Shown here: one piece after another, positions 37,365-46,916 of the stretch | How positions within the stretch are numbered: the stretch's first letter is position 1 | Layout of the letters: every line of letters begins with the position of its first letter | Program-made: the position numbers and the translations under genes | Origin: Acidithrix ferrooxidans | Lineage (GTDB): Bacteria; Actinomycetota; Acidimicrobiia; Acidimicrobiales; Acidimicrobiaceae | Direction: 5' to 3' | Assembly: GCF_000949295.1 (NCBI RefSeq) | Contig: NZ_JXYS01000070.1 | Location: forward strand, 34-57,433 | Length of the DNA: 57,400 nt | Notes under the pieces: model-generated | Told to the model about the DNA's origin: nothing | The model's input: the letters and a program-made list of their open reading frames with translations, nothing else | The model's database searches: none

Positions 37365-38753
37365 TTGGTGCGGCAATTGTTTTACGTAGGTAAAGGTAAG
37401 CGCGGTGAAGTTCGCCTCTCGAGTGAATCCCATCTATTGGTTTTGGGTCCTCCTCGCTGTGGAAAGACTAGAAATATCGTCATGCCTAACTTGAATGAGC
37501 TCGATTGTGCTGTAGTGGTCACCTCGACCAAGGAGGATATCTTCAACGAGACCTTTCGCATACGCCAGAAACTTGGGCGGATTTGGATCTTTGACCCACT
37601 AGAAAGTGTGCCGCTGGACGACTCGCAGACGATTCGTCTCAACTTTTCGCCCGTTACTTCTACTTGTGACTTTGAGAGAGCAGTACTTATGGCACGTGCG
37701 ATGTTGGGTGCGAGCGTAACTGGTGCAAGGGGCGGCTCGCTATCTTTTTGGGAAGAGAGAGCCGAGGCGGTAATTGCTCCGCTGCTCTTGGCTGCCAATG
37801 TGGCAGGTTGGTCCATGGTCGAGGTGATGGATTCTATTGAAAATAAGGAATTAGAGTCCGCTATATCGATTTTGGAGGCTAATTCGCATCCAGAGGCGGC
37901 TCGGACCTTGGCCTCAATATCACTTTCGGCACCCAAGGAACTCTCGGGAATTACTTCAACTGCAGCGGGGATATTGTCGGGATATAGGACGCCGAAGGTT
38001 CTACGATCGGCAAAGATGGCTAACTTTTCTCCAAGTGACTTCGTTAGCTCCAAAGACACCGTATATATTGTCGCACCCTCAACGCATCAGGCTATTTTGG
38101 CACCGATTGTACTGGGTCTTCTTCAATCGATCAGAGAGGCTGCCTATAGCCAGGCTGCTTTAGACCAACGAATGGCCAAGTCTTCTCGACCTCGACCCTC
38201 AGTAGCTCTGCTTTTAGATGAGATGGCCAATATTGCGCCGATTAGAGATCTTTCTTCTATTCTCTCTGAGGGCGCATCGCAGGGGATTTTGGTGATGGGA
38301 ATTTTGCAGGATCTCAGTCAAGCCCGATCTAGATGGCCAGGTTTGAGCGATGGCTTTCTTACTCTCTTTGGTAACACAGCAATCTTTCCTGGGATAGCCG
38401 ATGTTCGCACCCTTTCGGATCTATCTATTCTCTCTGGTGAGCGAATTGTAGAGCTCCCTACGAAGTCTAAATCTACCAGAGGATATCGCCAAGAATCGCT
38501 CACATCTTCCTTCAAGCCCCTTTTGGCCCCTCACGAGATCTCGACTGGGATAAAGGGCGAACTCCTACTCTATGTGACGAGGAGTGGCTTTTCGAGAGTC
38601 CTAGTTGACAACCGTGACAGTCCGAGCTTCTCATTTCGAAAAAGGGGATTTGGTGATACGACGAGAAAAAGAGAGATCCGAGCGTCATTTTCTCGTCGAC
38701 TCTCCCAGGGCAATTACAAGGACAAGAAGAGGGATGACGGCCTTTCGATCTGA
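37365..38753 (+). CDS. TraG/VirD4-like conjugative coupling ATPase, orphan
   Basis: A 462-residue P-loop ATPase of the type IV coupling protein (TraG/VirD4) group. Walker A is GPPRCGKT (28-35) and Walker B LLLDEMAN (282-289) with Asp285 and Glu286; VVTSTKEDIFNET after Walker A is also typical, as is ASQGILVMGILQDLSQ. Full-length members have an N-terminal membrane domain; here the ATPase starts at once, so the protein is soluble or loosely membrane-bound. No relaxase or mating-pair genes are near. Start at TTG 37365 or GTG 37368, with no ribosome binding site, perhaps a leaderless message. The C-terminus is basic. Confidence 0.82.
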   Translation: MVRQLFYVGKGKRGEVRLSSESHLLVLGPPRCGKTRNIVMPNLNELDCAVVVTSTKEDIFNETFRIRQKLGRIWIFDPLESVPLDDSQTIRLNFSPVTSTCDFERAVLMARAMLGASVTGARGGSLSFWEERAEAVIAPLLLAANVAGWSMVEVMDSIENKELESAISILEANSHPEAARTLASISLSAPKELSGITSTAAGILSGYRTPKVLRSAKMANFSPSDFVSSKDTVYIVAPSTHQAILAPIVLGLLQSIREAAYSQAALDQRMAKSSRPRPSVALLLDEMANIAPIRDLSSILSEGASQGILVMGILQDLSQARSRWPGLSDGFLTLFGNTAIFPGIADVRTLSDLSILSGERIVELPTKSKSTRGYRQESLTSSFKPLLAPHEISTGIKGELLLYVTRSGFSRVLVDNRDSPSFSFRKRGFGDTTRKREIRASFSRRLSQGNYKDKKRDDGLSI

Positions 38754-38756
38754 GTT

Positions 38757-39308
38757 TTTCAATTTCACATATCCAAAGGGCCACCCTGGTAAATAAGATG
38801 CCGAGGGATCCTAGAGCCTCAGCGCTTGAATTTTTGCGATACTGGCGAACCCAATAGATAATAAAGCTAAGCGCTGTGGTGGATGCTTGGTTGGTTAGGC
38901 AAGCTAGAGAGGTATTTTGGAGTTAGGAGAACACTCGAATTTATGGGGGCACTCGACCTTGGCCGAAGTCGCCTTTTGAGCATGGATCGACGCGACTGGA
39001 AGTGATTTTGTGGAACTTATTTAGATTTCTGGAGTCGGCTTAGTGAGGATCGGTGTTAGCTTGTGTTGCTGAGACGATTGCCCTTTGGCGGCCAGGCCTA
39101 TTTTCTTGCATTCCGGGGGTGTGGTAGCCTCTATGAGAAAACAGAGTTTTTGGTGGCTTTAAGAGATCGACGAACCTTTTGGTATTTCATTTTTCCTTAT
39201 ATTCTTTGAGGTCTCTTTGGTCTGTCGACAATATGGTGGTTTGCTCTTACGACCCTTACGTCGATGAATATCGCTAGCGTGGATGCTAGGAGGTAGCAAG
39301 AGTAAATC
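38757..39308. other. Intergenic region, no gene recognised
   Basis: About 550 bases after the coupling ATPase with only short frames. AGGAGG at about 39290 is the ribosome binding site of the next gene. Confidence 0.45.
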
Positions 39309-39689
39309 ATGATAGTTGGATCAGTAACTAGCTTTCACGCGGCATGGGCTTGGATAGTCATTATAGGAAACGCATTGGCGGGGATTTGGACGCTTTTGGC
39401 GATTCGTTACCCAGCGCTACGAACGCGTGCGTTGTGGTGGTTTACTATCTTTGTCCAAGGCGCGATATATGTTCAAGTCCTTACAGGGATCTACTTGGTG
39501 GCTTCGGAGCACAAGAAGATGATTGCTTTTCATCCTTTTTATGGATTCGTGGCGATAATTGCATCGGGTTTTTTATTTGCATATCGCGATTCAATGCGCC
39601 ATCGACTCTACTGGCTATATGGCATCGGCGGCCTCTTTGTCTCAGGTCTTGGGATACGCGCATATCTCGTTGCCCAAAGTTTCCATTAG
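39309..39689 (+). CDS. Four-helix membrane protein, function unknown
   Basis: A 126-residue protein with four membrane helices (about 8-30, 41-62, 73-92, 101-121). Histidines near helix ends, in TSFHAAW and AFHPFYGF, are placed like the haem ligands of small cytochrome-like membrane proteins, but that is only a resemblance. The ATG has AGGAGG 13 bases upstream. I recall similar short proteins in actinobacteria but cannot name the family. It stands alone. Confidence 0.72.
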   Translation: MIVGSVTSFHAAWAWIVIIGNALAGIWTLLAIRYPALRTRALWWFTIFVQGAIYVQVLTGIYLVASEHKKMIAFHPFYGFVAIIASGFLFAYRDSMRHRLYWLYGIGGLFVSGLGIRAYLVAQSFH

Positions 39690-40406
39690 CTTGGTGCCTA
39701 GTTCATTTTCCGCTTTATTGAGTGGTCGGGTGACTTTGACGTTGCGCTTGGTTCGAACGATTGCCAGGGTTTTTGAACTGCTTATCGCTGACACTTACCA
39801 AATAAGAGCCCCATTTATTTCTTTTCGTCTAGGAATTATCTTTTCCTGAATTGTCGTTGATGGATTTTCTCTTTCTGAGGTGGCATTACAGGAACGTTTT
39901 TCCAACTGGCACTTTATGGTCGTAATGTTCTCGATCAACTAACTTTTGTGCGCTGACTATTTTTGGTTCTACATATCCAACTTTCCTTTCGCTCGTGTCG
40001 AATGACTACTATGTTAGGCTGGTGAGGTCAAAGAGATCTCTCCAGTATCAGATGATGGCGGAGAGCAATCCTATTTCATTTTGATTAACGTCAAGCCGTA
40101 ACTATTTGTGACTGCAGAGTTAGTTAAAGTCTTGGCGGAGTGTTTCGGCGAAACTCTAATCGCAAATGTGGATGGCAATATTGATCTGGCGAAAACTTCA
40201 ACCTTTCATTTATTTTCGATAGGTGTCTAGGACAATGTCTCTATAGCGTGGGTTGGTCATAGCGTCTCTTGGAGCTATGAATTTCATCTTTTTGAGGAGA
40301 CTACATTGAAGGGGTCTGATAGGCGGTTCTTTGGCCAGCTAGAGCTGATTCAGAAGTTTGTTTGCTCATGGTACAGTAGAAGATTTGACGGAGACTATGG
40401 ATATTT
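39690..40406. other. Intergenic region, no gene recognised
   Basis: About 700 bases with only short frames of no recognisable origin. Confidence 0.45.
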
Positions 40407-41039
40407 ATGACTGAATCAATGTTGCTTCTTGTTCTGAATCTAGCAGGAGTTTTTTTCTTTGGTCTCAACGGTTCACTGATTGCGTTGCGCCAGACCAGCC
40501 TTGACCTTATTGGTGTCGTGGTTGTTGGAATGGTGACTGCCCTCGGCGGGGGTACCATTAGGGACGTCTTGATCAATTCACTTCCACCGGCGACCTTCGC
40601 CGACTGGAGATATTTGGCTGTCGCTGCAGCGGGAGCCCTTATTGCCTTCCTCGTGGGCCATCATTTGGAGCGCTTTATCTCCGTCATTGACGTAGCTGAT
40701 GCTATTGGATTGAGCCTCTTTTGTGTGGCCGGTGCGGACAAGGCTATGGCCTTTGGCCTTGGACTCTCTCAGTCGGTTATTCTTGGTGCGATCACTGCGG
40801 TTGGAGGGGGGATGATTAGAGATGTGATCATCCGTCAGGTTCCTACCGTACTCACCAAAGGTCTATATGCGGTGCCCGCAATAGTTGGTTCGATCTTGAC
40901 TGTCGCCTCGATTCGCCTTGGCATTTATGGAACCTCGGCAATTGTCATCGCTGCTTTGAGTTGTTTTATAATTCGTATTCTTGGAATGTATTTCAATTTG
41001 AATGCGCCCAAGCCGCCTTTTAGAGACAAGATACAATAA
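40407..41039 (+). CDS. TRIC-type channel / UPF0126 membrane protein
   Basis: A 210-residue membrane protein of the UPF0126 group (YadS/YicG, bacterial relatives of trimeric intracellular cation channels). It contains two homologous halves of about three helices, each ending in the signature GGGTIRDVLI (near 48-57) and GGGMIRDVII (near 134-143). A seventh helix follows at the C-terminus. Relatives have been linked to K+ flux and to glycine transport, so the substrate is uncertain. The start is ATG. It stands alone. Confidence 0.86.
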   Translation: MTESMLLLVLNLAGVFFFGLNGSLIALRQTSLDLIGVVVVGMVTALGGGTIRDVLINSLPPATFADWRYLAVAAAGALIAFLVGHHLERFISVIDVADAIGLSLFCVAGADKAMAFGLGLSQSVILGAITAVGGGMIRDVIIRQVPTVLTKGLYAVPAIVGSILTVASIRLGIYGTSAIVIAALSCFIIRILGMYFNLNAPKPPFRDKIQ

Positions 41040-41584
41040 TGTGTGGCGACGGAGCTTTTGTTTATGCACATACCAATAGCTCTTTTAGCGTGGATAGGTG
41101 CCGCAAATTCGCATCTAGAACAAAGGATCTGATCTAGATATTAGAGGCTGGCACCGCTAGGTATCAACGGCAATTAGAAAATGCATGAATATCGCCATTT
41201 AGCATGAATAGTGCCACGTAAAATACATGCGCAATGACCGATAGAGAATGCCTCATATTGTTAGAAAAAGAAGAATTAAGGGCCTTGTCTACGGCAACGT
41301 TGAACTTTGACGACTCCTAATGTCTGGCGAGCCCAAAATTTAGGAATAGCTAGTTTGGGAATATCTCTCAAGTTTGACTTCCATTAGGGCTACTGGAGGC
41401 AATGTGCCTTGCGCTTAGGGGCTCGTAACTCGATAAATTGATATAACAAGATCACAGGCCCAGATCACAGGCCCAGATCACAGGCCCAGATCACAGGCCC
41501 AGAGTGGTTTTGCGATACGATAGGGGACCGGACTAAGGGATCTTTAAGTTTATAGCAGCTAGCCTCCGAGAAAGAGTAAATAAT
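41040..41584. other. Intergenic region containing a 13-bp tandem repeat
   Basis: No gene; contains the four-copy tandem repeat listed separately. Confidence 0.5.
41449..41500. repeat. 13-bp tandem repeat, four copies
   Basis: AGATCACAGGCCC occurs four times without gaps at 41449-41461, 41462-41474, 41475-41487 and 41488-41500, all identical. This is the largest and cleanest of the short tandem arrays in the window. Confidence 0.95.
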
Positions 41585-42154
41585 ATGGTGAAAGAGCGAG
41601 CCAGTCGCCTCGTAAAATTAAAACCCGACGATTTATCTCAAGATCAGGCGGTGCTCTACGATGAGATTGTATTTGGCCCAAGGTCAAAAGGATCCCAGCA
41701 ATCGTCCCTTGTCGATAGCGACGGAGCTCTAAGGGGACCGTTTAATGCAATGTTACTGGCGCCTAAGCTAGGTCATGCTCTTTCTCAGTTGGGCACGACA
41801 ATTCGCTATTTTGGTGAACTCTCTGGTCGAATTCGAGAGGCCGTAATATTAATGGTTGCCAAAAAGTGGGAGTGCGACTTCGAACGGAGCTCCCATGAAC
41901 CTTTGGCGCTAGAGGTCGGTCTCACCGACGAAGACCTCTCGGCGATCTCTCAAGGTGGCTTGCCATCGGCGAAGACTCCTTCAGAGGCAACAGCATTTTG
42001 GGCAGCAAGTTTGCTTTTGGGAGCTGCAGATTTGGACGATTTGGATTTTGAACGCTGCGTTAGAGATCTTGGTGAGAAAGGGATCTTCGAACTCACAACC
42101 TTGATTGGTTACTACTCGACTCTCGCTCTTCAAATGCGAATCTTTGGGATTTAG
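41585..42154 (+). CDS. Carboxymuconolactone decarboxylase family protein
   Basis: A 189-residue all-helical protein of the carboxymuconolactone decarboxylase (CMD) superfamily. Visible is GPFNAMLLAPKLGHALSQLG early, then LSGRIREAVILMVAKKWEC and FERSSHEPLALEVGLTDED. The His in that stretch fits the active-site position of decarboxylase members, and there is no Cys-x2-Cys as in the AhpD peroxidases, so a peroxidase role is unlikely. Substrate unknown. The start is ATG with a moderate GAGAAAG upstream. Confidence 0.82.
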   Translation: MVKERASRLVKLKPDDLSQDQAVLYDEIVFGPRSKGSQQSSLVDSDGALRGPFNAMLLAPKLGHALSQLGTTIRYFGELSGRIREAVILMVAKKWECDFERSSHEPLALEVGLTDEDLSAISQGGLPSAKTPSEATAFWAASLLLGAADLDDLDFERCVRDLGEKGIFELTTLIGYYSTLALQMRIFGI

Positions 42155-42544
42155 GCGACTCCAAAGTAAGCAGGTTAAAGCAATTGGACACCACCTCTAT
42201 ATCAAGTCGCATTCTGGGGATTGCATAATAATACGAGATATTGCGATGAATAGCCGCTATAGTTACCAGTGAGTCGGAGTTTCTGGCGTATTTTTATCGC
42301 GGTCGCTTTGGCTAGGGTATAAGCGCAATTACTCGGTGTGAATTGTTAAAGTGCACATATTTAACATGTGACTTTTTTGTGATTCAGTCAGTTGTGATTC
42401 AACATAAAGCAAGGTTGGCAAAATAATTTAGTAGCCTTCTTCTTGGCTATCACGATTGCGTCTGATTGGTATCTTGGTCAGATCTTCGTCTAGGCTAGAT
42501 CTTTAAGTGGGGTATTTTGTTTCATTAATGCCTTAGGTAATCTG
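42155..42544. other. Intergenic region, nothing recognised
   Basis: Short A+T-rich stretch between convergent genes; no gene and no strong terminator seen. Confidence 0.45.
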
Positions 42545-43816
42545 TCAATTTATTCTTTTATTGATGCAGCAACTTTTGAGCTTCTTGCGACTTCCGCATG
42601 GACATTGGTCGTTTCTTTGAGCATGTTTGATCGCTGTGCGAAACTCCTTTTCTCGCTGTGCGATTTGATCCATTATTTGGTGAATCGGTTGCGACCTTCT
42701 CTTTAGTACTACCATTTCGCTAATGTAAGGCAGGATATGGCTATAGGAGGAGAGATATCCTTCGCAGAGGTAGTTGAGGCCGCTTTGGCCATCTTTACTG
42801 GTTGCGAATCGATCCTTTGGGCATCCGCCGTTGCAAAGTTTTCGCACTGGGCAACTCTTACATTGGTCTGGTAGTCCCGTTGATTTAGTGGCTCCAAATT
42901 CGACTTGTCGGTCCGAGGTCAGGAGTAGTTCAAGACTATCTCTTTGGATATTTCCTAAGTAATGGTCGTTATTTACGAAGTGGTCGCAACTGTAGATGCT
43001 GCCGTCGTGTTCCATGGCTAAGACATTTCCGCACTTTGGGGCCATAACGCAAAGATTTGCGGGCTTATCGTCAACGACAAGGAGACATTCGAGAAAGTTT
43101 TGGATTCCGATTCGTTTTAGGTCGTATCGAACCCATTCATCAAAGACCTCATTTAGAAAGTCGCCCATCTTTCTTGGTTCGACTGATAACGGTAGGAGCG
43201 TTCCGGTTTCGTCCCTAGCGACTACCGGTAGGAACTGTAGCCAGCTCACTTTCAGATCTAGGAAGAAGTGATATACCTCTTGAGGGTGATTTACATTAGT
43301 GGAATTAAGGGTGCATAGGACGTCAGGTTCAATTCCATTGGTGCGAAGCTGGTTTAACCCTTGGAGCACCTTTTTGTGGGTTGGTCTATCAAGGCGGTCT
43401 TTCCGATTTATATCGTGGAGATGTTCGGGTCCATCGATGCTAATGCCGACACTGAATTTATTCTTCTTTAGAAGTTTACACAGAGCATCGTCGAGGCGGG
43501 TGCCGTTCGTTTGAAGATTGTTCCAAGCTGACCACCCCTTCGGAAGATGGCGCTTTTGAAGTTCGATGACACGCTCAAAGAACCCTTTACCGGCAAGGGT
43601 AGGTTCTCCTCCATGGAAGGCAAAGGGTACCACGGGGCCGCTACTTGCTGCGATAGTTGACTCTATGTAATGCGAAAGAACCTCGTCGGACATTCTAAAA
43701 GGTTCTCGTTTTGGAAAGAGTGAGCGTTTGTCAAGATAGTAGCAATAGTCGCACGAAAGGTTACAGACCGGACCAACAGGCTTTGCCATCACTAGAAATG
43801 GTGAAGATAGGGCCAT
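42545..43816 (-). CDS. Anaerobic sulfatase-maturase-like radical SAM enzyme with SEC-C tail
   Basis: A 423-residue radical SAM/SPASM enzyme. The SAM cluster ligands are Cys18, Cys22 and Cys25 in CNLSCDYCYY, and FHGGEPTLAG follows at about 68-77. The C-terminal half has the extra Cys-rich cluster region (CVMAPKCGNV, then CKSCPVRKLCNGGCP), as in anaerobic sulfatase maturases that turn a Cys or Ser of a sulfatase into formylglycine. A SEC-C-type metal motif, CPCGSRKKLKSCC, ends the protein. No sulfatase gene is in the window, so the target lies elsewhere or is different. The ATG has AGGAGC 7 bases upstream. Confidence 0.86.
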   Translation of the reverse strand: MALSSPFLVMAKPVGPVCNLSCDYCYYLDKRSLFPKREPFRMSDEVLSHYIESTIAASSGPVVPFAFHGGEPTLAGKGFFERVIELQKRHLPKGWSAWNNLQTNGTRLDDALCKLLKKNKFSVGISIDGPEHLHDINRKDRLDRPTHKKVLQGLNQLRTNGIEPDVLCTLNSTNVNHPQEVYHFFLDLKVSWLQFLPVVARDETGTLLPLSVEPRKMGDFLNEVFDEWVRYDLKRIGIQNFLECLLVVDDKPANLCVMAPKCGNVLAMEHDGSIYSCDHFVNNDHYLGNIQRDSLELLLTSDRQVEFGATKSTGLPDQCKSCPVRKLCNGGCPKDRFATSKDGQSGLNYLCEGYLSSYSHILPYISEMVVLKRRSQPIHQIMDQIAQREKEFRTAIKHAQRNDQCPCGSRKKLKSCCINKRIN

Positions 43817-44225
43817 CGTTTAGCTCCTGTACTGGATAAATTTGTAGGTTAGACCTCGATTAAAGGCTTACCTAGGTTTCCATAGAACCCTAGACCGTTT
43901 CTTGACCGAAGGATCAATTGTGATTTCGTTTAATATAGTTGGTGCCGCAATTTGTTTAATCAACGCCTCGTCGATGGCGATAGGGTTTCTTCGCCCTGGG
44001 GAACATTGTCCATCTAAATGGCGAAGGCTTGGCTCTTTAGGTTTTATTTTTTAAAGTGGTCGAAGTCATTTGGTGGAAATTCGAATCGAACCTGTCTGAG
44101 GTCACCAAGGTCTGATAAAAACCTAGATCTAGGAGACGTTCAAGGTTTATGGAGTCTTATAAAGGTCCCGGCATGACAATGCTTTAGGCGTACAACCCTA
44201 GTGTCTCTTCGAGGGTTGCAGGGTT
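43817..44225. other. Intergenic region, nothing recognised
   Basis: About 400 bases between the maturase-like gene and the AsnC-domain gene; no gene, RNA or strong repeat seen. Confidence 0.4.
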
Positions 44226-44504
44226 CTAAAGATCATTTTCTCGGTGGGGTGAAGGGTCTTCAGGAAGATTTAGATGACGTGTAGTCGGACACGTGAGGGT
44301 TCGCGTCACACCTGGGATCTTTTGGATTGCTCCTGTTACTGAACGTCCTAAGGTCAGCAGGTCGCTAGCGTGCACTTTAGCAATGATGTCATAGGGTCCC
44401 GTAACTTCATCTGCTGACTCTACTCCAGGTGCGTCCCTAAGGGCTTTTCCTACTTCGGCTACCCGTCCGATTTCTGTCTGTATCAACACAAATGCTGCTA
44501 TCAA
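44226..44504 (-). CDS. Stand-alone Lrp/AsnC ligand-binding (RAM) domain
   Basis: A 92-residue protein made only of the ligand-sensing domain of Lrp/AsnC regulators: AAFVLIQTEIGRVAEVGKALRD, then VTGPYDIIAKVHASDLLTL and VTRTLTCPTTRH. It has no DNA-binding part. Such stand-alone domains form rings that bind amino acids and may modulate full-length Lrp proteins. The start is TTG at 44504 with AGGAAG upstream. No regulated gene is evident nearby. Confidence 0.82.
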   Translation of the reverse strand: MIAAFVLIQTEIGRVAEVGKALRDAPGVESADEVTGPYDIIAKVHASDLLTLGRSVTGAIQKIPGVTRTLTCPTTRHLNLPEDPSPHRENDL

Positions 44505-45281
44505 GGTTGCTTCTTCCTAGTTTTTGCTGATCCATTAATGTAATGGCCAGATTGTAATCTAAGGCATGGATCTCATCTGCCTGCCTTTAGTTAACTCTCA
44601 GAGATTCCTAACAACCTGGTGAAAGGTAAGGCCAACACCCCATAGTAAGCGGGTTCGAATTTGAGCCTAGCTCAGAGGCAGATTAGTTTGTGCGAATTAT
44701 TTCTCGGGTTATCGTTGTTCGGAGAGCGATTGTCGGCGGCGGACTAGAAATTTTGCTCCGTTAAGGTTGATTTGTGCTCGGTATCGTATCAGAGATATCG
44801 GTACTCCAAATTGGCCTTTTGTCTCCAAGACGTTAGAGGGTGAGTTCATGGCGTAATATTTAGAGCGTTATCTTGGGCCTCCCATTAGCGTATTGGATTC
44901 GACTTTGGAAGTAATAGGATATTATTTTCCTGTTTTGGTTGATTTTGCGTTTTTTGCAAAAGTTGATAACCCTAGGTGTCGAAAGGTAAAACTTAGCTAA
45001 ATTTCTTTCGTGGATCTTGCTTCTTTGAATCAGTACTTGTTGGTGGATAACCTTTGATATTTTTGAAATATTCTTGATGTGGTAATTTCTAAAGGCTAAA
45101 ATAGTCTCAATTATTCAAAGGTATTTGATATCTTAGTTTTGAAGCCGCTCTGTGGTTTGAACTCAACGAATCAAGATCTGAGCGAATAGCTACGAACTAG
45201 CGTTCTTGAGTTGAAGAGGCGAGCAGTTATCATTTGGGTTAACCAAAGGCTGTTGGTCACTTTGGCCCAAGATTCGCAAAG
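44505..45281. other. Intergenic region, nothing recognised
   Basis: About 780 bases upstream of the hydratase gene, with a long A+T-rich part (44940-45130). No gene or clear repeat. Confidence 0.4.
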
Positions 45282-46190
45282 ATGGAGCAGTTGATGACGA
45301 TATCGTTTGAAATTAGCCAATCATATCCGACCCGAGACCAAAGTGATTTGGAGATCTTAGATCCGAGTCGGGTTCGCGCTCTCCATCGTCTCTTTGACCG
45401 AAGCGACGATGACTTCGACCTCGACGGTGGCCTTTGCATTCTCGATCATTGGGTCTATTTCTGGAACGATTTTCCCACCTCTCTAATTGGTGATGACGGA
45501 CATGAAGTGGTGGGCGATTTTCTTCGGGAATATAACTTCGCTAACCCTCGTCGTATGTATGCCGGTGGTGAGATCAGATCGCTCGAAAAGCTAGAGTTCA
45601 ATACCCAGACCAGGATGGTATCGAAGATTGAGGAAGTCGTCAATAAGAATGGACGTTCCGGGGCCATGGTCTTTGTGACTATTAGACACGAGATCTTTCA
45701 ATCTGAGAGGCTATGTCGAACGGAATCTCAACGTCTTGTCTACTTGGAAGGTCCGAGCAATGCTACTTATCCCGAAATTGTAAATATCGGTGCGCACTAT
45801 TTACCTAGGGCTCTAATTGACTATGGGGAGGTCTCTGAACAAGGAGATCTGCGTGCACATATGATAGCGTCAGCTTCAGCTCTATTTCGCTTTTCGGCGC
45901 TTACTTACAACTCGCACAGAATACACTTAGATCGTCAATATTGTCAAGAGGTTGACCATTATCCGGGGTTAGTTGTCCACGGTCCGCTCTTAGCGATGGC
46001 GGCTTTGGAGGTAATTTCACGGATGGATCCAAGTCGGCAGTTGCGTAGCTTTGACTTTCGAGCTCATGCTCCGGTCTTTGAGGGCGAGTCGGTGGAGCTT
46101 TGTGCAAAGAATGTTAATGATGACAATGTTGAGGTTCATCTTTTCAAAGGTGATTTAGGGGTGATGGTGGTTAATGGGCAATACTTCTAA
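45282..46190 (+). CDS. MaoC-type hydratase (FAS1-like dehydratase, mesaconyl-C4-CoA hydratase type)
   Basis: A 302-residue protein in the group of fused hot-dog-fold hydratases that includes mitochondrial HTD2 and bacterial mesaconyl-C4-CoA hydratase. The decisive stretch is FRFSALTYNSHRIHLDRQY near 204-222, with a catalytic Asp/His pair typical for hydratase-2 enzymes, followed by YPGLVVHGPLLAM. It likely hydrates an enoyl-CoA or 3-hydroxyacyl thioester. The start is ATG at 45282; ATG at 45294 is an alternative. Its 3' end overlaps the next gene by 17 bp, so the two are coupled. Confidence 0.8.
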   Translation: MEQLMTISFEISQSYPTRDQSDLEILDPSRVRALHRLFDRSDDDFDLDGGLCILDHWVYFWNDFPTSLIGDDGHEVVGDFLREYNFANPRRMYAGGEIRSLEKLEFNTQTRMVSKIEEVVNKNGRSGAMVFVTIRHEIFQSERLCRTESQRLVYLEGPSNATYPEIVNIGAHYLPRALIDYGEVSEQGDLRAHMIASASALFRFSALTYNSHRIHLDRQYCQEVDHYPGLVVHGPLLAMAALEVISRMDPSRQLRSFDFRAHAPVFEGESVELCAKNVNDDNVEVHLFKGDLGVMVVNGQYF

Positions 46191-46668
46191 TGAGAATATC
46201 CCAGATGCAGTCACTTCGCTGATGTCGATAATGGTAGGCATGGGTTATAGCGTTCCAGGTGACTCTCATCTGGCCGATGACTGTGTTGAGATAGCTCAAA
46301 ATAGTGATCTAAAGAGCTTCTTGAACGGTAAAGATGGGTGGATATTGCCCGACCCGTCGCGATTCAACTATCGCCGCAAGGATGCATATGTGGTCCTAAG
46401 GGCATTTATCGAGGCGGTCTCTAATGGATCTGGCCTCTATAGAGATCCTTTTTCTAAGTACCATACGATGACGCCATTGTTTCATATGAATCGCGGCTTT
46501 TGCTGTAAGAGTGTCTGTCGGCATTGTCCGTTTTTGACGCGGGTCGTCTATGACGACAAGACAGTGGGATTGATTGAATGTGCACTTCAGGGCGTGGTGT
46601 TGGCCTCAAAGACCCCAGTAAAAAGCCGAGTAAAGACTTCGACAAAGACTGCAGCCATGAAGTCCTAG
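46174..46668 (+). CDS. DUF5522-containing protein
   Basis: A 164-residue protein with a C-terminal Cys-rich segment typical of DUF5522: LYRDPFSKYHTMTPLFHMNRGFCCKSVCRHCP at about 89-120 in summary, with the FCCKSVCRHCP core. Its four Cys and one His could bind a metal or an iron-sulfur cluster. The N-terminal 85 residues have no recognised domain, and the C-terminus is Lys/Thr-rich. Start ATG lies inside the hydratase gene, 17 bp before its stop. This arrangement suggests a shared role, not known. Confidence 0.78.
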   Translation: MGNTSNENIPDAVTSLMSIMVGMGYSVPGDSHLADDCVEIAQNSDLKSFLNGKDGWILPDPSRFNYRRKDAYVVLRAFIEAVSNGSGLYRDPFSKYHTMTPLFHMNRGFCCKSVCRHCPFLTRVVYDDKTVGLIECALQGVVLASKTPVKSRVKTSTKTAAMKS

Positions 46669-46916
46669 GATGCAAAGATTTCCGCGTACAAGTGCTTAGA
46701 TTCTGTAAGTAGATTCTATACTAAGTGGATTTTCGAGTTGTTGATGGGGCACGCAGAGCGTGGTGGATAGTTCTGATTGACTTCTAGTTGTTTCAGCATC
46801 GAACTCTTCCTATATTCTCCTTTAGGAAATTGGTGATCAGGTGAATTTCGACTCCTTATCCATGATTCACAAGGAGTCTCGAACCTGATATCTGATGGTT
46901 TAACTTTGCCAGCAGG
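46669..46916. other. Intergenic region, nothing recognised
   Basis: About 250 bases between convergent frames; no repeat or terminator stands out. Confidence 0.35.

Noticed and set aside
41449-41500. Possible CRISPR-like array
   Set aside because: Four 13-bp units follow each other without spacers and no cas genes are in the window; a plain tandem repeat.
44640-44690. tRNA-like GGTTCGAATTTGAGCC stretch
   Set aside because: It looks like a T-arm but the flanking bases give no acceptor stem, D-arm or anticodon arm.
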